This document shows positions 36,268-45,137 of a stretch of DNA of 64,000 nucleotides, piece by piece (the stretch's first letter is position 1; every line of letters begins with the position of its first letter). The translations under genes were made by a program, and so were the position numbers. The stretch spans positions 558,001 to 622,000 of the forward strand of contig NZ_CP044522.1 in NCBI RefSeq assembly GCF_016495405.1. The letters are read 5' to 3'. The notes below the pieces were generated by a model. That model was not told where the DNA came from. It saw only the letters and a list, made by a program, of their open reading frames with translations, and made no database searches. Source of the stretch: Cobetia sp. cqz5-12 (lineage in GTDB: Bacteria; Pseudomonadota; Gammaproteobacteria; Pseudomonadales; Halomonadaceae).

Positions 36268-37110
36268 TCAGGCAGCACTGTGAGCCGCCTGGTGCGAGTT
36301 CAGTTGCGTCGTATTAGGCGTGGCGGGGGTGAGCAGTTCCTGCTGCGTCAGCCAGCCGATCTTGGTCATCGGCAGGCGTCCCTCATCGAGCAGGCGCTCG
36401 ACCAGCGTCAGCCAATACTGGCGTGAGCGTTCATGACGCATATCGACCGGATGCAGGCCCAGACGCAACACCGGCGCCTGTTGCTCGCGGCTCAGCTTGC
36501 GTTGCGTCAACCACTGCGACATCAGGCGGCGTGGCGCGGAGCGTGCGCTCCACACGAGCCCTGGCGCATCGATGACCTTGAAGTCAGGCAGCCGATAGAG
36601 ATGTTGGGGATCGCTGGTGTAGCGGAAGTCGAGAGACTTCAGGGCCTGACGAGTGCCGTCACTCATCAGCCAGGCGGGAGCCACGAAGCCGTCCAGCGGC
36701 CAGCCGAGACGCTTGAAGAGTGCGGCGCCCTTGAGCAGGCGTCGTCTGGCTTCGGCCTCATCGAGAGGATAGAACTCCCCCTCCCAGGTCAGCACGCGGC
36801 GCATCAGGTAATCACGCGGGGTGCGGGGGGCTGGCGCGTCATCGCAGTGATGGAAGCCATGCAGGGCAAGCTCGTCTCCCTGTTGACGGCGGGAGTCCAG
36901 GAGGGCGATGAATTCCGGAGCATCTTCCAGGGTGCTGCGATGATGGAAGTCAGGCACCACCAGCCAGGTGATCGGACAGGGATGATTCAGGCGTGCCTGG
37001 CAGAGGGCGTCCACCTCGGCGACGAAGTCCCGGTAGTCGGGCCAGGTCTCTGGCGCGACATCATGGAGGACCAGCAGGAAGTGCTGCTTGGCAGCAGACG
37101 ACTCAGCCAT
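36268..37110 (-). CDS. DUF2334/polysaccharide-deacetylase-like protein
   Basis: This 280-aa protein with the DUF2334 (NodB-homology-like) barrel starts FLLVLHDVAPETWPDY, where His and Asp are likely metal ligands. The strands ITWLVVPDFHH and ELALHGFHHC (H-G-x-x-H) follow, then DGFVAPAWL and LGLHPVDM. No signal peptide is seen, so a cytoplasmic or membrane-associated role is likely. It overlaps the GT4 gene by 8 nt and has GAGGTG 5 nt before the ATG, so the two are translationally coupled. It probably trims the N-acetyl group of a sugar added by GT4; the substrate is unknown. Confidence 0.78.
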   Translation of the reverse strand: MAESSAAKQHFLLVLHDVAPETWPDYRDFVAEVDALCQARLNHPCPITWLVVPDFHHRSTLEDAPEFIALLDSRRQQGDELALHGFHHCDDAPAPRTPRDYLMRRVLTWEGEFYPLDEAEARRRLLKGAALFKRLGWPLDGFVAPAWLMSDGTRQALKSLDFRYTSDPQHLYRLPDFKVIDAPGLVWSARSAPRRLMSQWLTQRKLSREQQAPVLRLGLHPVDMRHERSRQYWLTLVERLLDEGRLPMTKIGWLTQQELLTPATPNTTQLNSHQAAHSAA

Positions 37111-38227
37111 GGGTCACCTCTTCGAGTACCGGTTGCATGCGAGTCCCGGTGACCGCGTGATAATGGCCGAGCAAGCCATCCACGACACTGTCCCAGGCAT
37201 GATGCTTCTCGACATGACGACGCGCCTGGCGACCCAGGGCGGCGGGGTCATTGGCGAAGACTTCCTGCACGGCACGCGCCATGGCATGCGGCGAGTGCGG
37301 GTTGCAGAGCTGACCACAGCCCAGTGGCACATTCTCGGCCAGCGCGCCGGCACGAGCCGCCACCACAGGCGTGCCGCAGGCCATGGCCTCCAGCACCACC
37401 AGACCGAAGGTTTCCTGGGTGCCGGCATGCAGCAGCACATCCACCGAGGCCACCAGGCGCGCCACTTCGGTGCTGCTGCAGAAATGTCCGGTCACGCTGA
37501 CATTGTCAGGAAGATGCCGTGGCATGCCCGAGCCGATCAACAGCAGATGGTAGTCGGGGCCGAGCAGGCGGGCGGCTTCCAGCAGCTCATCCAGATTCTT
37601 CTCGCGTGAGCCGCGCCCGGCGAAGGCCAGCAGGCGCACGTGGTCTTCCAGGCCAAGCTCGCGGCGCAGACCCTCATCGCGGCAGTCAGGGTGGAAGGTG
37701 GTGAGATCGACGCCCAGTGGCTGGATATGGACGTTGTCGATGCCGAGCCGATCGAGCCGGTCGGCCATCACCTGGCTGGGGGCCAGCACGCGATCAAAGT
37801 GGCGATAGAGGCGTTTGACGTAGCGGTCGACATTGGCCCCTGACCACTCGCCGAGGCGATTGGTGATCAGGCGTGGGAGGTCCGAGTGATAGAAGCCCAG
37901 TACCGGGACATCGAGCTTGCGACCGGCATCGAGTGCCGCCCACGCCGTGACGTAGGGGTCGCCGGCCTCGATGACATCCGGCTGCAGTGCCAGCAGCGTG
38001 CTGACCCAGCCGCCTCGGCGCAGTGGGAAGCGATAGCCGTTGCCGAACGGAATGGGCGGTGCCGGCACGCTATAGAGGTCATCACTGACGCTGGTGGTCT
38101 CACCGGGGACCAGCAGGCTGTGACGAACATCGGGCCGCGTCCGCAGACGTCGTCGCTTGGCTTCCAGGTAGGTTCTGACCCCGCCACTGGAGGGGGCATG
38201 GAACATGGTCATGTCAGCGATATGCAC
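37103..38227 (-). CDS. GT4-type glycosyltransferase
   Basis: This 374-aa retaining GT-B enzyme has the N-terminal acceptor fold (MFHAPSSGGVRTYLEAKR) and a C-terminal nucleotide-sugar fold with FAGRGSREKNLDELLEA. The E-x7-E motif is in HAGTQETFGLVVLEAMACGTPVV. The sequence type is close to lipid- or diacylglycerol-glycosylating GT4 enzymes. The start is probably the GTG at 38227, 5 nt after GAGGAG; an ATG five codons later is possible. It heads a three-gene run with the deacetylase and flippase-like genes. Confidence 0.85.
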   Translation of the reverse strand: MHIADMTMFHAPSSGGVRTYLEAKRRRLRTRPDVRHSLLVPGETTSVSDDLYSVPAPPIPFGNGYRFPLRRGGWVSTLLALQPDVIEAGDPYVTAWAALDAGRKLDVPVLGFYHSDLPRLITNRLGEWSGANVDRYVKRLYRHFDRVLAPSQVMADRLDRLGIDNVHIQPLGVDLTTFHPDCRDEGLRRELGLEDHVRLLAFAGRGSREKNLDELLEAARLLGPDYHLLLIGSGMPRHLPDNVSVTGHFCSSTEVARLVASVDVLLHAGTQETFGLVVLEAMACGTPVVAARAGALAENVPLGCGQLCNPHSPHAMARAVQEVFANDPAALGRQARRHVEKHHAWDSVVDGLLGHYHAVTGTRMQPVLEEVTHG

Positions 38228-38718
38228 ACGGACTCCTCAAGACCGCTTTACCGGTCGTGCGCGATGAAGATGAATCCCGACGTCACTGCCCGCCATGGCT
38301 GCCTTGTCGTGCTTCCGGGTGCTTTGGAAAGACGCGATCGAGCACGCAGGTTCCAGCAAGCCAGTGGCAATGATGAACGAGCCTCTGGTCAAGTCATGGG
38401 GGGAACCCGACGTGAAACCAAGGGCACGCGGCATGACATGCGGTGTCGCGCGTGACGAGACGTCTCGCCAGGCGATGTTCCACACTGCGGCTGGCAATGA
38501 CGTTACCTCAGGAGATGACTGGTCTGTGTGACAACAGGGAACAATGTTGGTGCGATGCGCTCCCGCTCTCGGATATCTGTCATCAGGCTCCTGGCATCAG
38601 GTTCTCTGCCAGGGGGAGAAAGGCGTTTCGCCATGCTGGCGTGCTCCAGCAGGGAGTGCGGCAGCTGGCTTCTGCCCAGCGCCGCGCAAGAGAAGCCCGC
38701 GACAGGCAAAAGACAGGC
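38228..38718. other. Gene-free stretch upstream of the GT4 gene
   Basis: About 490 bp carry no ORF with a credible start, ribosome-binding site or recognisable product on either strand. They should include the GT4 promoter. A direct repeat of GACAGGCAAA at 38701-38720 leads into the terminator that follows. I see no Pho, Fur or CRP box I would defend. Confidence 0.5.
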
Positions 38719-38752
38719 AAAAAAAGACCCTGTCTGGAGCCACCGGACAGGG
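38719..38752 (-). terminator. Minus-strand intrinsic terminator
   Basis: CCCTGTCTGG-AGCCA-CCGGACAGGG followed on the minus strand by seven T lies about 165 bp after the small membrane protein gene. Confidence 0.8.
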
Positions 38753-38917
38753 CAAGTGCGTGCACTACAGGAATACAGGGGGCGACAGGGAGGATCGCCG
38801 GGGCGGGCATTGCAGGGTCTAGCTGTAGATCGACTTAGTCATGTCTGGCATCCGTGCCTGGTGCTGCATGGGGTCCTGGCATCGCTATCTGTCCTGATAG
38901 AGGGAGATCGGGTGTCA

Positions 38918-39295
38918 TCACGCCAGTCCATGCTGGGACAGGTGCAGGGCGCTGGGCATGGCCTGGCCAAGCTCCTGCGAGAAGGCGGCTTCCGGCTCGG
39001 CCGGGCGCTGGCTGGCGAGCAGCACAAGGCTCAGCAGCAGGCCGGCGGCCAGCAGCAGACGATTGCGGGTCCGGCGACGATCACGTTCCAGCAGCATCGC
39101 GACATGTTCCATCGCTTCACGTTGAATCTCACGCTGGCGCTCTGGAGAGGTGGAGCTACCTTCCGAGCTTCTGCCTGAGCTGCCGTCTGCCCCAGCGTCG
39201 ATGCGGGCGTAGCTCATGGCCGGGTGACGAACGATGGCGGCATGCTCGTCCAGGTGACGCAGTGAGGTAGCTGCAGTGGAGCGATGAGTTTTCAT
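38918..39295 (-). CDS. Small single-pass membrane protein, unknown
   Basis: I do not recognise this 125-aa protein. It has a polar Ser-rich N-terminal half, a charged helix ERQREIQREAMEHVAMLLERDRRRTRNR, then one transmembrane segment LLLAAGLLLSLVLLA (about residues 79-94) and a short polar tail. The arginine cluster before the helix predicts the N-terminus in the cytoplasm. Codon use matches its neighbours, AGGA-type bases precede the ATG, and a terminator follows, all of which support a real gene. Confidence 0.6.
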   Translation of the reverse strand: MKTHRSTAATSLRHLDEHAAIVRHPAMSYARIDAGADGSSGRSSEGSSTSPERQREIQREAMEHVAMLLERDRRRTRNRLLLAAGLLLSLVLLASQRPAEPEAAFSQELGQAMPSALHLSQHGLA

Positions 39296-39496
39296 TTCCG
39301 GGTCCTCGCATGGACGAACTTCATCAGGGACAGGCTTCAGTCATTCGCGCTTGGGTCAATCCAGTAACGCTGCAGCAGTGAAAGCAGATGTCGTGTGTCG
39401 ATGTGAGGAGTATAGCGTGAGCTTCTGTTTCACAAAATTACAATTTCTCACGCTTGGTACACGCATCGTATACGCAATGCACAAGAACGAAAAACA

Positions 39497-39520
39497 CCCC
39501 GGGCGCAGAGCGCTCCGGGG
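39497..39520 (-). terminator. Intrinsic terminator of rnb
   Basis: CCCCGGGCGC-AGA-GCGCTCCGGGG forms a stem with one mismatch and is followed on the minus strand by TGTTTTTC. It lies about 65 bp after the rnb stop. Confidence 0.75.
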
Positions 39521-39586
39521 CGTAGATGGCCGTGGCAATTGCCCGTGATGACAAGGCAGTTACATACGGCAGTGGTGGGTCGTGGC

Positions 39587-41533
39587 TTATTCGGCCGGAC
39601 GACCCACCAGTGAACGACGCTCTTCACGGGCTTCGGTCAAGGAAACCTTGATGATGTCGCCCAGTGAGTAACGCAGCTCGTCTTCGATGCGCACGCGGCC
39701 TTCCTTGTCATCGATCGCGACCTTCTTGCGATCGCTGTGGATCAGCGGTGCCGGAATGAAGACGCTGGCGCCATTCTCTTCCAGACGCACACGCATGCCG
39801 CCACGACGGATGTCGATGATCTCGCCAGTGAAGACCTGCTGTTCTTCGGCGGCCTTGGTCAGGTAGCGCACGTAGAGCCAGTCCTTCACATCGCGCTCCG
39901 CCATGCGGTTGAGACGACGACGTTCGCTGAGGTGCTCGGTCAGCTGCTCGGTGGCTTCCGCCGGCACGTCCTGGCCGAGAATCACGCGCTTGATCAAGCG
40001 GTGGTTGACCATGTCGCCATACTTGCGGATCGGCGAGGTCCAGGTCGCGTAGGCTTCCAGACCCAGTCCGAAGTGCGGTCCCGGCTGAGCGGACATCACG
40101 GTGTAACCCTGGAAGCGACGCATGCGCACGTCCAGCCAGGTATCTTCGCGGCTGTCCAGCTCCTGACGGATCAGGCGGTAGCCTTCCAGGCTGCCCAGCT
40201 GTTCCGGCGTGGCGGTGATGTTCTGGCCAGCCAGGAACTCGATGGTGTCGTCGTACTTCTCCGGTGCGAAGCCCTGGTGCACGTTGAAGATACCGTGACC
40301 GATGTGCTTGGAGAGCAGACGTGCGCAGCTCAGGTTCGCGGTGATCATGGATTCTTCGATCATGCGATTGCTGATGCGGCGGTGGTCGGCACGCACGTTG
40401 AGCACGTTGCCTTCCTCATCCAGCTCGAACTCGAAGTCCGGACGCTCGCGGAAGACCTGCGAATTGCGTGCACGCCAGGCGATGCGCGCCTGGGTGAAGG
40501 CTTCCAGCTGACGCAGACCTTCGGCCAGCTCTTCGGTTTCCGGCTTCCAGCTGCCTTCCTGGCCTTCGATCCAGTCAGAGACGTTGTCGTAGGTCAGGCG
40601 GTGGTGGGAGCGCATGGTGGCCGCGAAGAACTTCGGCTCGCCGATCACGCCATCGGTATCGATGTCGACGATGCACATCAGCGTCGGACGGTCTTCACCT
40701 TCCTTCAGCGAGCACAGATCATCGGCCAGGATTTCCGGCAGCATGGTGACGTTCTGGCTCGGCAGGTAGACGGTGAAGGAGCGCGTGCGCGCCTCCTCGT
40801 CGACACGGCTGCCTTCCGGCACGTAGGCGGTCGGGTCCGCGATGGCGATGCTCAGGGTCCAGCCGCCTTCCGGGCGCTCGACGATGTGCAGGGCGTCATC
40901 CATGTCACGCGTCTTCTCACCATCGATGGTGAAGAAGGGCACGTGGGTCATGTCTTCGCGAGTCAGGCCTTCCTCGAGCAGCGGCCAGTCATTGCCGCCC
41001 TCCGGAGAGGCCTGTTCCAACGCGTGACGCGCCAGGGTGACGCGCCACGGCACACGCGGATTGTCCACGGTGGCGATGACTTCCTCGATCTGGGCGAAGA
41101 AGCTGCGGTCATCCTTGCGCATCGGGTGACGCAGCAGACGTGCCACGACCCAGTCGCCATCATTGAGGGCTTCCTCATTGATGCCACGCTTCACGCGCGC
41201 TTTCATGCGCGTGTTGATGGAGGGATGATCCGGCATCACGTTCAGGCGGCCATCACGCTTGCCGACACGAGCGACGAAGCGATCGACACCCGTCTCAATC
41301 AGCACTTCCGGCTGTACGGACTTCTTCTCACCTTCCACCTTGACGGTCGCTTCGACGGTATCGCCGTGCAGTACCTGCTTCATGGCGGGTGGCGGCACGA
41401 AGTAAGACTCGCCGTCCTCGCACTCGAGGAAGCCGAAGCCCTTGTCGGTGCCTTTGATCACCCCCGTGACACGGGGAATTTCCTGGCGGATTTGATCTTT
41501 CAGCTGCGCCAGCAGCGAATTGTTCTGCAGCAT
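39587..41533 (-). CDS. rnb: Exoribonuclease II
   Basis: This processive 3'-5' exoribonuclease of 648 aa aligns along its whole length with E. coli RNase II (start MLQNNSLLAQLKDQIRQ) rather than the longer RNase R. Two cold-shock domains cover about residues 20-160. The RNB domain holds the metal-binding aspartates Asp204, Asp210, Asp212 and Asp213 in FTIDGEKTRDMDDA, and an S1 domain at the end has RRGGMRVRLEENGA. No strong ribosome-binding site precedes the ATG at 41533, but homology begins exactly there. Confidence 0.95.
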   Translation of the reverse strand: MLQNNSLLAQLKDQIRQEIPRVTGVIKGTDKGFGFLECEDGESYFVPPPAMKQVLHGDTVEATVKVEGEKKSVQPEVLIETGVDRFVARVGKRDGRLNVMPDHPSINTRMKARVKRGINEEALNDGDWVVARLLRHPMRKDDRSFFAQIEEVIATVDNPRVPWRVTLARHALEQASPEGGNDWPLLEEGLTREDMTHVPFFTIDGEKTRDMDDALHIVERPEGGWTLSIAIADPTAYVPEGSRVDEEARTRSFTVYLPSQNVTMLPEILADDLCSLKEGEDRPTLMCIVDIDTDGVIGEPKFFAATMRSHHRLTYDNVSDWIEGQEGSWKPETEELAEGLRQLEAFTQARIAWRARNSQVFRERPDFEFELDEEGNVLNVRADHRRISNRMIEESMITANLSCARLLSKHIGHGIFNVHQGFAPEKYDDTIEFLAGQNITATPEQLGSLEGYRLIRQELDSREDTWLDVRMRRFQGYTVMSAQPGPHFGLGLEAYATWTSPIRKYGDMVNHRLIKRVILGQDVPAEATEQLTEHLSERRRLNRMAERDVKDWLYVRYLTKAAEEQQVFTGEIIDIRRGGMRVRLEENGASVFIPAPLIHSDRKKVAIDDKEGRVRIEDELRYSLGDIIKVSLTEAREERRSLVGRPAE

Positions 41534-41717
41534 TTCGGAAGTTCTGTTGGCGGGGTCAGTGGCTCACTATACGGACATGGAGCATGGGGGGAAAGCTACC
41601 AGATGGCCCAACGCCCGCGCGGGCTGCGCGCAGGCGTGGATGAGCGGCAGGTCAAGCGTGGGCAAGCCTGGCGAAAGCGGCCTGCCAGTGCACTTCGCCA
41701 CAGGCTCGGGCGCGCGC

Positions 41718-42383
41718 TCAGTCGGCGTTCGTCGTGGCGTTCAGCAGGCCCGATACCGGCGTATCACCGTCGAACAGGGTGAAGATGGGCGCCTTGCGAT
41801 GACGGCCACCGATCTCGCGGGCCTTGATCAAGCCGAGCAGGAACTCGGCGACATTGGCGCGCGAGACCTGCATCTCGTCGGAATCATCGGCATTCTGGGT
41901 CAGCTTGCCGCTGCCGCTCTCGTTGGTGAGACGGCCGGGCTTGACGATGACGTGGCGCAGGCCACTCTCGGCGAGACACAGGTCGGCTGCCTTCTTGGCC
42001 GCGAAGTAGGGGCGCATCGCCTCTGGTCCTGCCAGCGGTGTCTCGGAGCGGATCGAGCTGACCTGGATCACGCGCGACAGCCCGAATTCGGCGGCCAGCT
42101 CCGCGGTGCGCATCGCACCGTGCAGGTCGATGGTCAGTGTCTTGTCCGGGCCGGTATTCGGGCCGGAGCCCGCGACGAACACCGCTTGATCGCAGCCATA
42201 GAAGGCCTGGCGCATCTCGCCTTCCAGATCGCCCAGAACCGTCGGGATTCCGCGTTCATGGAACCAGCTCTGCTGCTCGGTCGAGCGGATCATCGCCACG
42301 ACGGGTTCGCCGTCGGCCTGAGCCTTCTCGCAGAGTTGACGACCGATCTTGCCGTTGGCACCGATGATGAGCGTCTTGCGCAT
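41718..42383 (-). CDS. NAD(P)-binding atypical SDR (NmrA/YwnB-like)
   Basis: This 221-aa single-domain Rossmann protein starts MRKTLIIGANGKIGRQL (GxxGxxG) and keeps VSSIRSETPL and the AAKKAADLCLAESGL helix of atypical SDRs. The classical Y-x-x-x-K is replaced by YFAAKKAAD-type spacing. Relatives reduce or isomerise small carbonyls or act as redox sensors. The ATG at 42383 is 6 nt after GAAGGAG; a longer frame to 42572 is unlikely. It is divergent from the Gfo/Idh gene with 286 bp between. Confidence 0.85.
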   Translation of the reverse strand: MRKTLIIGANGKIGRQLCEKAQADGEPVVAMIRSTEQQSWFHERGIPTVLGDLEGEMRQAFYGCDQAVFVAGSGPNTGPDKTLTIDLHGAMRTAELAAEFGLSRVIQVSSIRSETPLAGPEAMRPYFAAKKAADLCLAESGLRHVIVKPGRLTNESGSGKLTQNADDSDEMQVSRANVAEFLLGLIKAREIGGRHRKAPIFTLFDGDTPVSGLLNATTNAD

Positions 42384-42669
42384 GCTGTCTGCTCCTTCGT
42401 GAGTCTGATGGCGAGGTGGTTGGCGAATGACATTCCCGCTCACTGCCACGCCTCTCCTGGTACAGCAAGGTCTGCGGGCTGAGCCTCGAGACTTCAAGGG
42501 GACTGCTGGCCGATAGCGGGCATTACGCGGCGACTCGCTCGCGGGATGAAGTCTGCGATGATCAAGTATCAAAGGCGGCTGTCATCTCTGTCTGTGGCTC
42601 GGGAGCCTTGCTAGGATGGCGCTGCCAGGCACCACTCCCTCAAGATTGCGTCAACGACAAGGATGCCCG

Positions 42670-43821
42670 ATGAGCCGCATAGCCCACCCCGACACTGATG
42701 ATCATGACGACACCGCCGCATGGCACGGCGCCGCCTTCCCCTCCGAGAGCGCGATTCGGGTCGGGCTGATCGGTTATGGCATGGCGGTGCGCACCTTTCA
42801 CGCACCCTTGATCGAGGCCACGGATGGGCTGGCGCTGGTGGCGCTGTCCACCTCGCGGCCCGAGGTCGTCAGAGCCGAGCGTCCGCAACTGGAAGTGGAG
42901 GCCACTCCTGAGGCCTTGCTTGCGCGTGACGACATCGATCTGATCATCATCGCGACGCCCAACGAGACCCACGCCCCGCTGGCCTCTGCGGCGCTCGCGG
43001 CAGGCAAGCATGTGGTCGTCGACAAGCCTTTCACGGTGACGTTTGAAGAAGGCGAGGCCCTGACCCGCCAGGCCGAGCAGGCCGGACGGGTGCTGGCGGT
43101 ATTTCACAATCGGCGCTTCGATGCCGACTTCCTGACGCTGGCGGAATTGATCAACGACGGCACCCTGGGGCGCATCGCGCATCTGGAATCCCACTTCGAC
43201 CGCTTCCGCCCGACGGTGCCGAACCGCTGGCGTGAGCAGGCACTGCCTGGCAGCGGCCTGTGGTATGACCTCGGCCCGCACCTGCTGGATCAGGCGCTGT
43301 GCCTGTTCGGCGAACCAGCCGCCATCCAGCTCACGCGTCGCGTACAGCGCGAGGGCGCGGTGACCGATGATTTCTTCCACGCCGTGCTCGATTACGCCCA
43401 CCATCCAAGGCACCCCGGCCTGGTGGTGGAGCTGCACGCCAGCGCACTGACGGCGGCGCCGACGGCACGCTTCGCCGCGCACGGCACCCGTGGCAGCTAT
43501 GTGGTGTTCGGGCTCGACCCTCAGGAGGATTGCCTCAAGGCCGGTGACTGGCCCTCGCGTGACCCGCAGGAGCGCCAGGCGCGCCAGTGGGGGCGGGATG
43601 CGCGTCCCGGAATGCTGACCGTGCTGGAGACCGACCCGGACGGCGCCGAAGGCGAGCAGGTACTGGTAGGGGGCACCCATCAGGGCCGTGATGGTGACTA
43701 TCCGGCCTGGTATGCGGGGTTGCGCGACTGCATTCGCGGCCAGGGTGACAATCCGACCCCGCCCCACGAGGCGCTGCGCGTGATGAAGTGGCTGGAGGCC
43801 GGCATCGCCAGCGAAGGCTGA
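42670..43821 (+). CDS. Gfo/Idh/MocA family oxidoreductase
   Basis: This 383-aa oxidoreductase has a Rossmann start VGLIGYGMAVRTFHAP (residues 31-46) and the HVVVDKPFTVTFEEGEAL strand, whose lysine corresponds to the E-K-P motif of the family. The alpha/beta C-terminal domain contains GSGLWYDLGPHLLDQAL, including the catalytic His region, as in YhhX/YdgJ-type enzymes. About 30 polar residues precede the fold. ATG 42670 has AAGGA 7 nt upstream. The likely substrate is a sugar or cyclitol; none is indicated by neighbours. Confidence 0.9.
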   Translation: MSRIAHPDTDDHDDTAAWHGAAFPSESAIRVGLIGYGMAVRTFHAPLIEATDGLALVALSTSRPEVVRAERPQLEVEATPEALLARDDIDLIIIATPNETHAPLASAALAAGKHVVVDKPFTVTFEEGEALTRQAEQAGRVLAVFHNRRFDADFLTLAELINDGTLGRIAHLESHFDRFRPTVPNRWREQALPGSGLWYDLGPHLLDQALCLFGEPAAIQLTRRVQREGAVTDDFFHAVLDYAHHPRHPGLVVELHASALTAAPTARFAAHGTRGSYVVFGLDPQEDCLKAGDWPSRDPQERQARQWGRDARPGMLTVLETDPDGAEGEQVLVGGTHQGRDGDYPAWYAGLRDCIRGQGDNPTPPHEALRVMKWLEAGIASEG

Positions 43822-43864
43822 AATCCTCGAAGGCTGAAACCATCGAAGGTGAGATAACTCACGA

Positions 43865-43922
43865 AAGACGCGCGCCCTGAAGGCCCGAACGGCCAGCTAT
43901 CAGAGGCGCGCGTCTTGTTTTC
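43865..43922. terminator. Terminator between convergent genes
   Basis: AAGACGCGCGCC and GGCGCGCGTCTT pair over a 28-nt loop that may fold further, and GTTTTC follows on the plus strand. It serves the Gfo/Idh gene and faces ycjF. Confidence 0.65.
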
Positions 43923-43952
43923 AAGGCAGTGGCAGGGGAGGTCGCGGCCTGC

Positions 43953-45137
43953 TCAGGTTACCTCGCCCTTGTCGGCCTTGCGCATGCGCGAGAACAGCTC
44001 CGCGCGCAGCTCACCGATGCGCGGTACCTCCTCGGCATGGAAGGGGATGGGGCGCAGCAGGCGCATGGCGCGCAGGCCGAGACGTGCATTCATCAGGCCA
44101 CTGCCCAGCCCCTGGCCTGCCTTGGTGGAGAGGCGGCCGGCCAGATTCATCGACAGCAGATCCATGCTGGCCTCGGCGGCCAGTTCGCTGGCACCGGCGA
44201 AGGCCATCGACGCCAGCACCTCCTTGAACAGCCGCAGACGGCTGGCGTAGCCCAGCTCCAGCCCGTAGAGGCGCGACAGGCGCTCCATCATGCGCAGCCC
44301 GCGCCAGGCCACCAGGCTCATGTCGACCCAGGTCAGCGGCGAGACCGCCACCATTACCGCCGTCTCGCCGCTCATGCGCGAGATCAGACGCCGCGCCTCA
44401 CGGTCCCGCGGCCCGAGCACGTGGAAGGCGAACAGCTCGCGGCGCTCCGACGGGGAGTGATGCGCTTCGCAGGCGGCGCGCCAGGCGCGCACGCCGGCAT
44501 CATCATCGCCGAGCTTCATCTGACGGCGCAGCTGTTCGAGCAGGTCTTCCTGCTGGCTGTCGGCCTTGCCGCCTGCCTTGCCCGAGTCCTCGTCAGGCGT
44601 GGCCAGCGCATCACCGCGCTGGCCAAAGCCTCCTTGACCAAAGCTCTCCGGACCAAAGTCATCTTGCTGATGTTCTTCCAGCTCGGCGCGCAGCGCGACG
44701 TGCTTGCGCAGGTGACGCAGACGGAAGAGCTCCTTGCCCAGCGCGCGGGCGCCGAGCCCGATGGCGCCAATACCCAGCAGGCCCCAGGCGCCGGCGATCA
44801 GGTCGCCGCCCATGGCCGCCTGATAGAGCGCATGACCGGCCTCGACACCCCCGAGGGTCAGGGTGCCGAGCAGCAGCCATTTGAGGCCGCGATGACGTGG
44901 CCGGGCGCTGAGCGTCGCATCGAGTCCCGGTGTGGCGGGTTCCGGTTCGGCCGCCGCCAGTGGCTGGCTTTCCATCTCCGGCGAGAAGTGACGCGCGCCG
45001 CGCAGGGACTCAGCCGTGCTCTCTGCCGCGCTTTCAATGGGGCGCTCGGCGTAAGCTGTCGAGGCGGTGTCGGCCTGCGCCGACCCGGGGCTCGTGAAGC
45101 GTTTGCCCGGGCGCGGATGGCGGGATTCGGTGGTCAT
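43953..45137 (-). CDS. ycjF: YcjF family membrane protein
   Basis: This 394-aa inner-membrane protein belongs to the YcjF/TIGR01620 family (DUF697-related). A long disordered N-terminus (1-85) precedes two transmembrane helices (about 86-105 and 112-130), a charged middle region, and the conserved C-terminal helices with AVSPLTWVDMSLVAWRGLRMMERLSRLYGLELGYASR. Function is unknown; in E. coli ycjXF belongs to the phage-shock (Psp) regulon. It overlaps ycjX by 4 nt (ATGA), so both are co-translated. Confidence 0.88.
   Translation of the reverse strand: MTTESRHPRPGKRFTSPGSAQADTASTAYAERPIESAAESTAESLRGARHFSPEMESQPLAAAEPEPATPGLDATLSARPRHRGLKWLLLGTLTLGGVEAGHALYQAAMGGDLIAGAWGLLGIGAIGLGARALGKELFRLRHLRKHVALRAELEEHQQDDFGPESFGQGGFGQRGDALATPDEDSGKAGGKADSQQEDLLEQLRRQMKLGDDDAGVRAWRAACEAHHSPSERRELFAFHVLGPRDREARRLISRMSGETAVMVAVSPLTWVDMSLVAWRGLRMMERLSRLYGLELGYASRLRLFKEVLASMAFAGASELAAEASMDLLSMNLAGRLSTKAGQGLGSGLMNARLGLRAMRLLRPIPFHAEEVPRIGELRAELFSRMRKADKGEVT

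Noticed and set aside
38528..39178. 216-codon plus-strand frame
   Set aside because: It opposes the small membrane protein gene, which has better codon use, a ribosome-binding site and a downstream terminator on its own strand.
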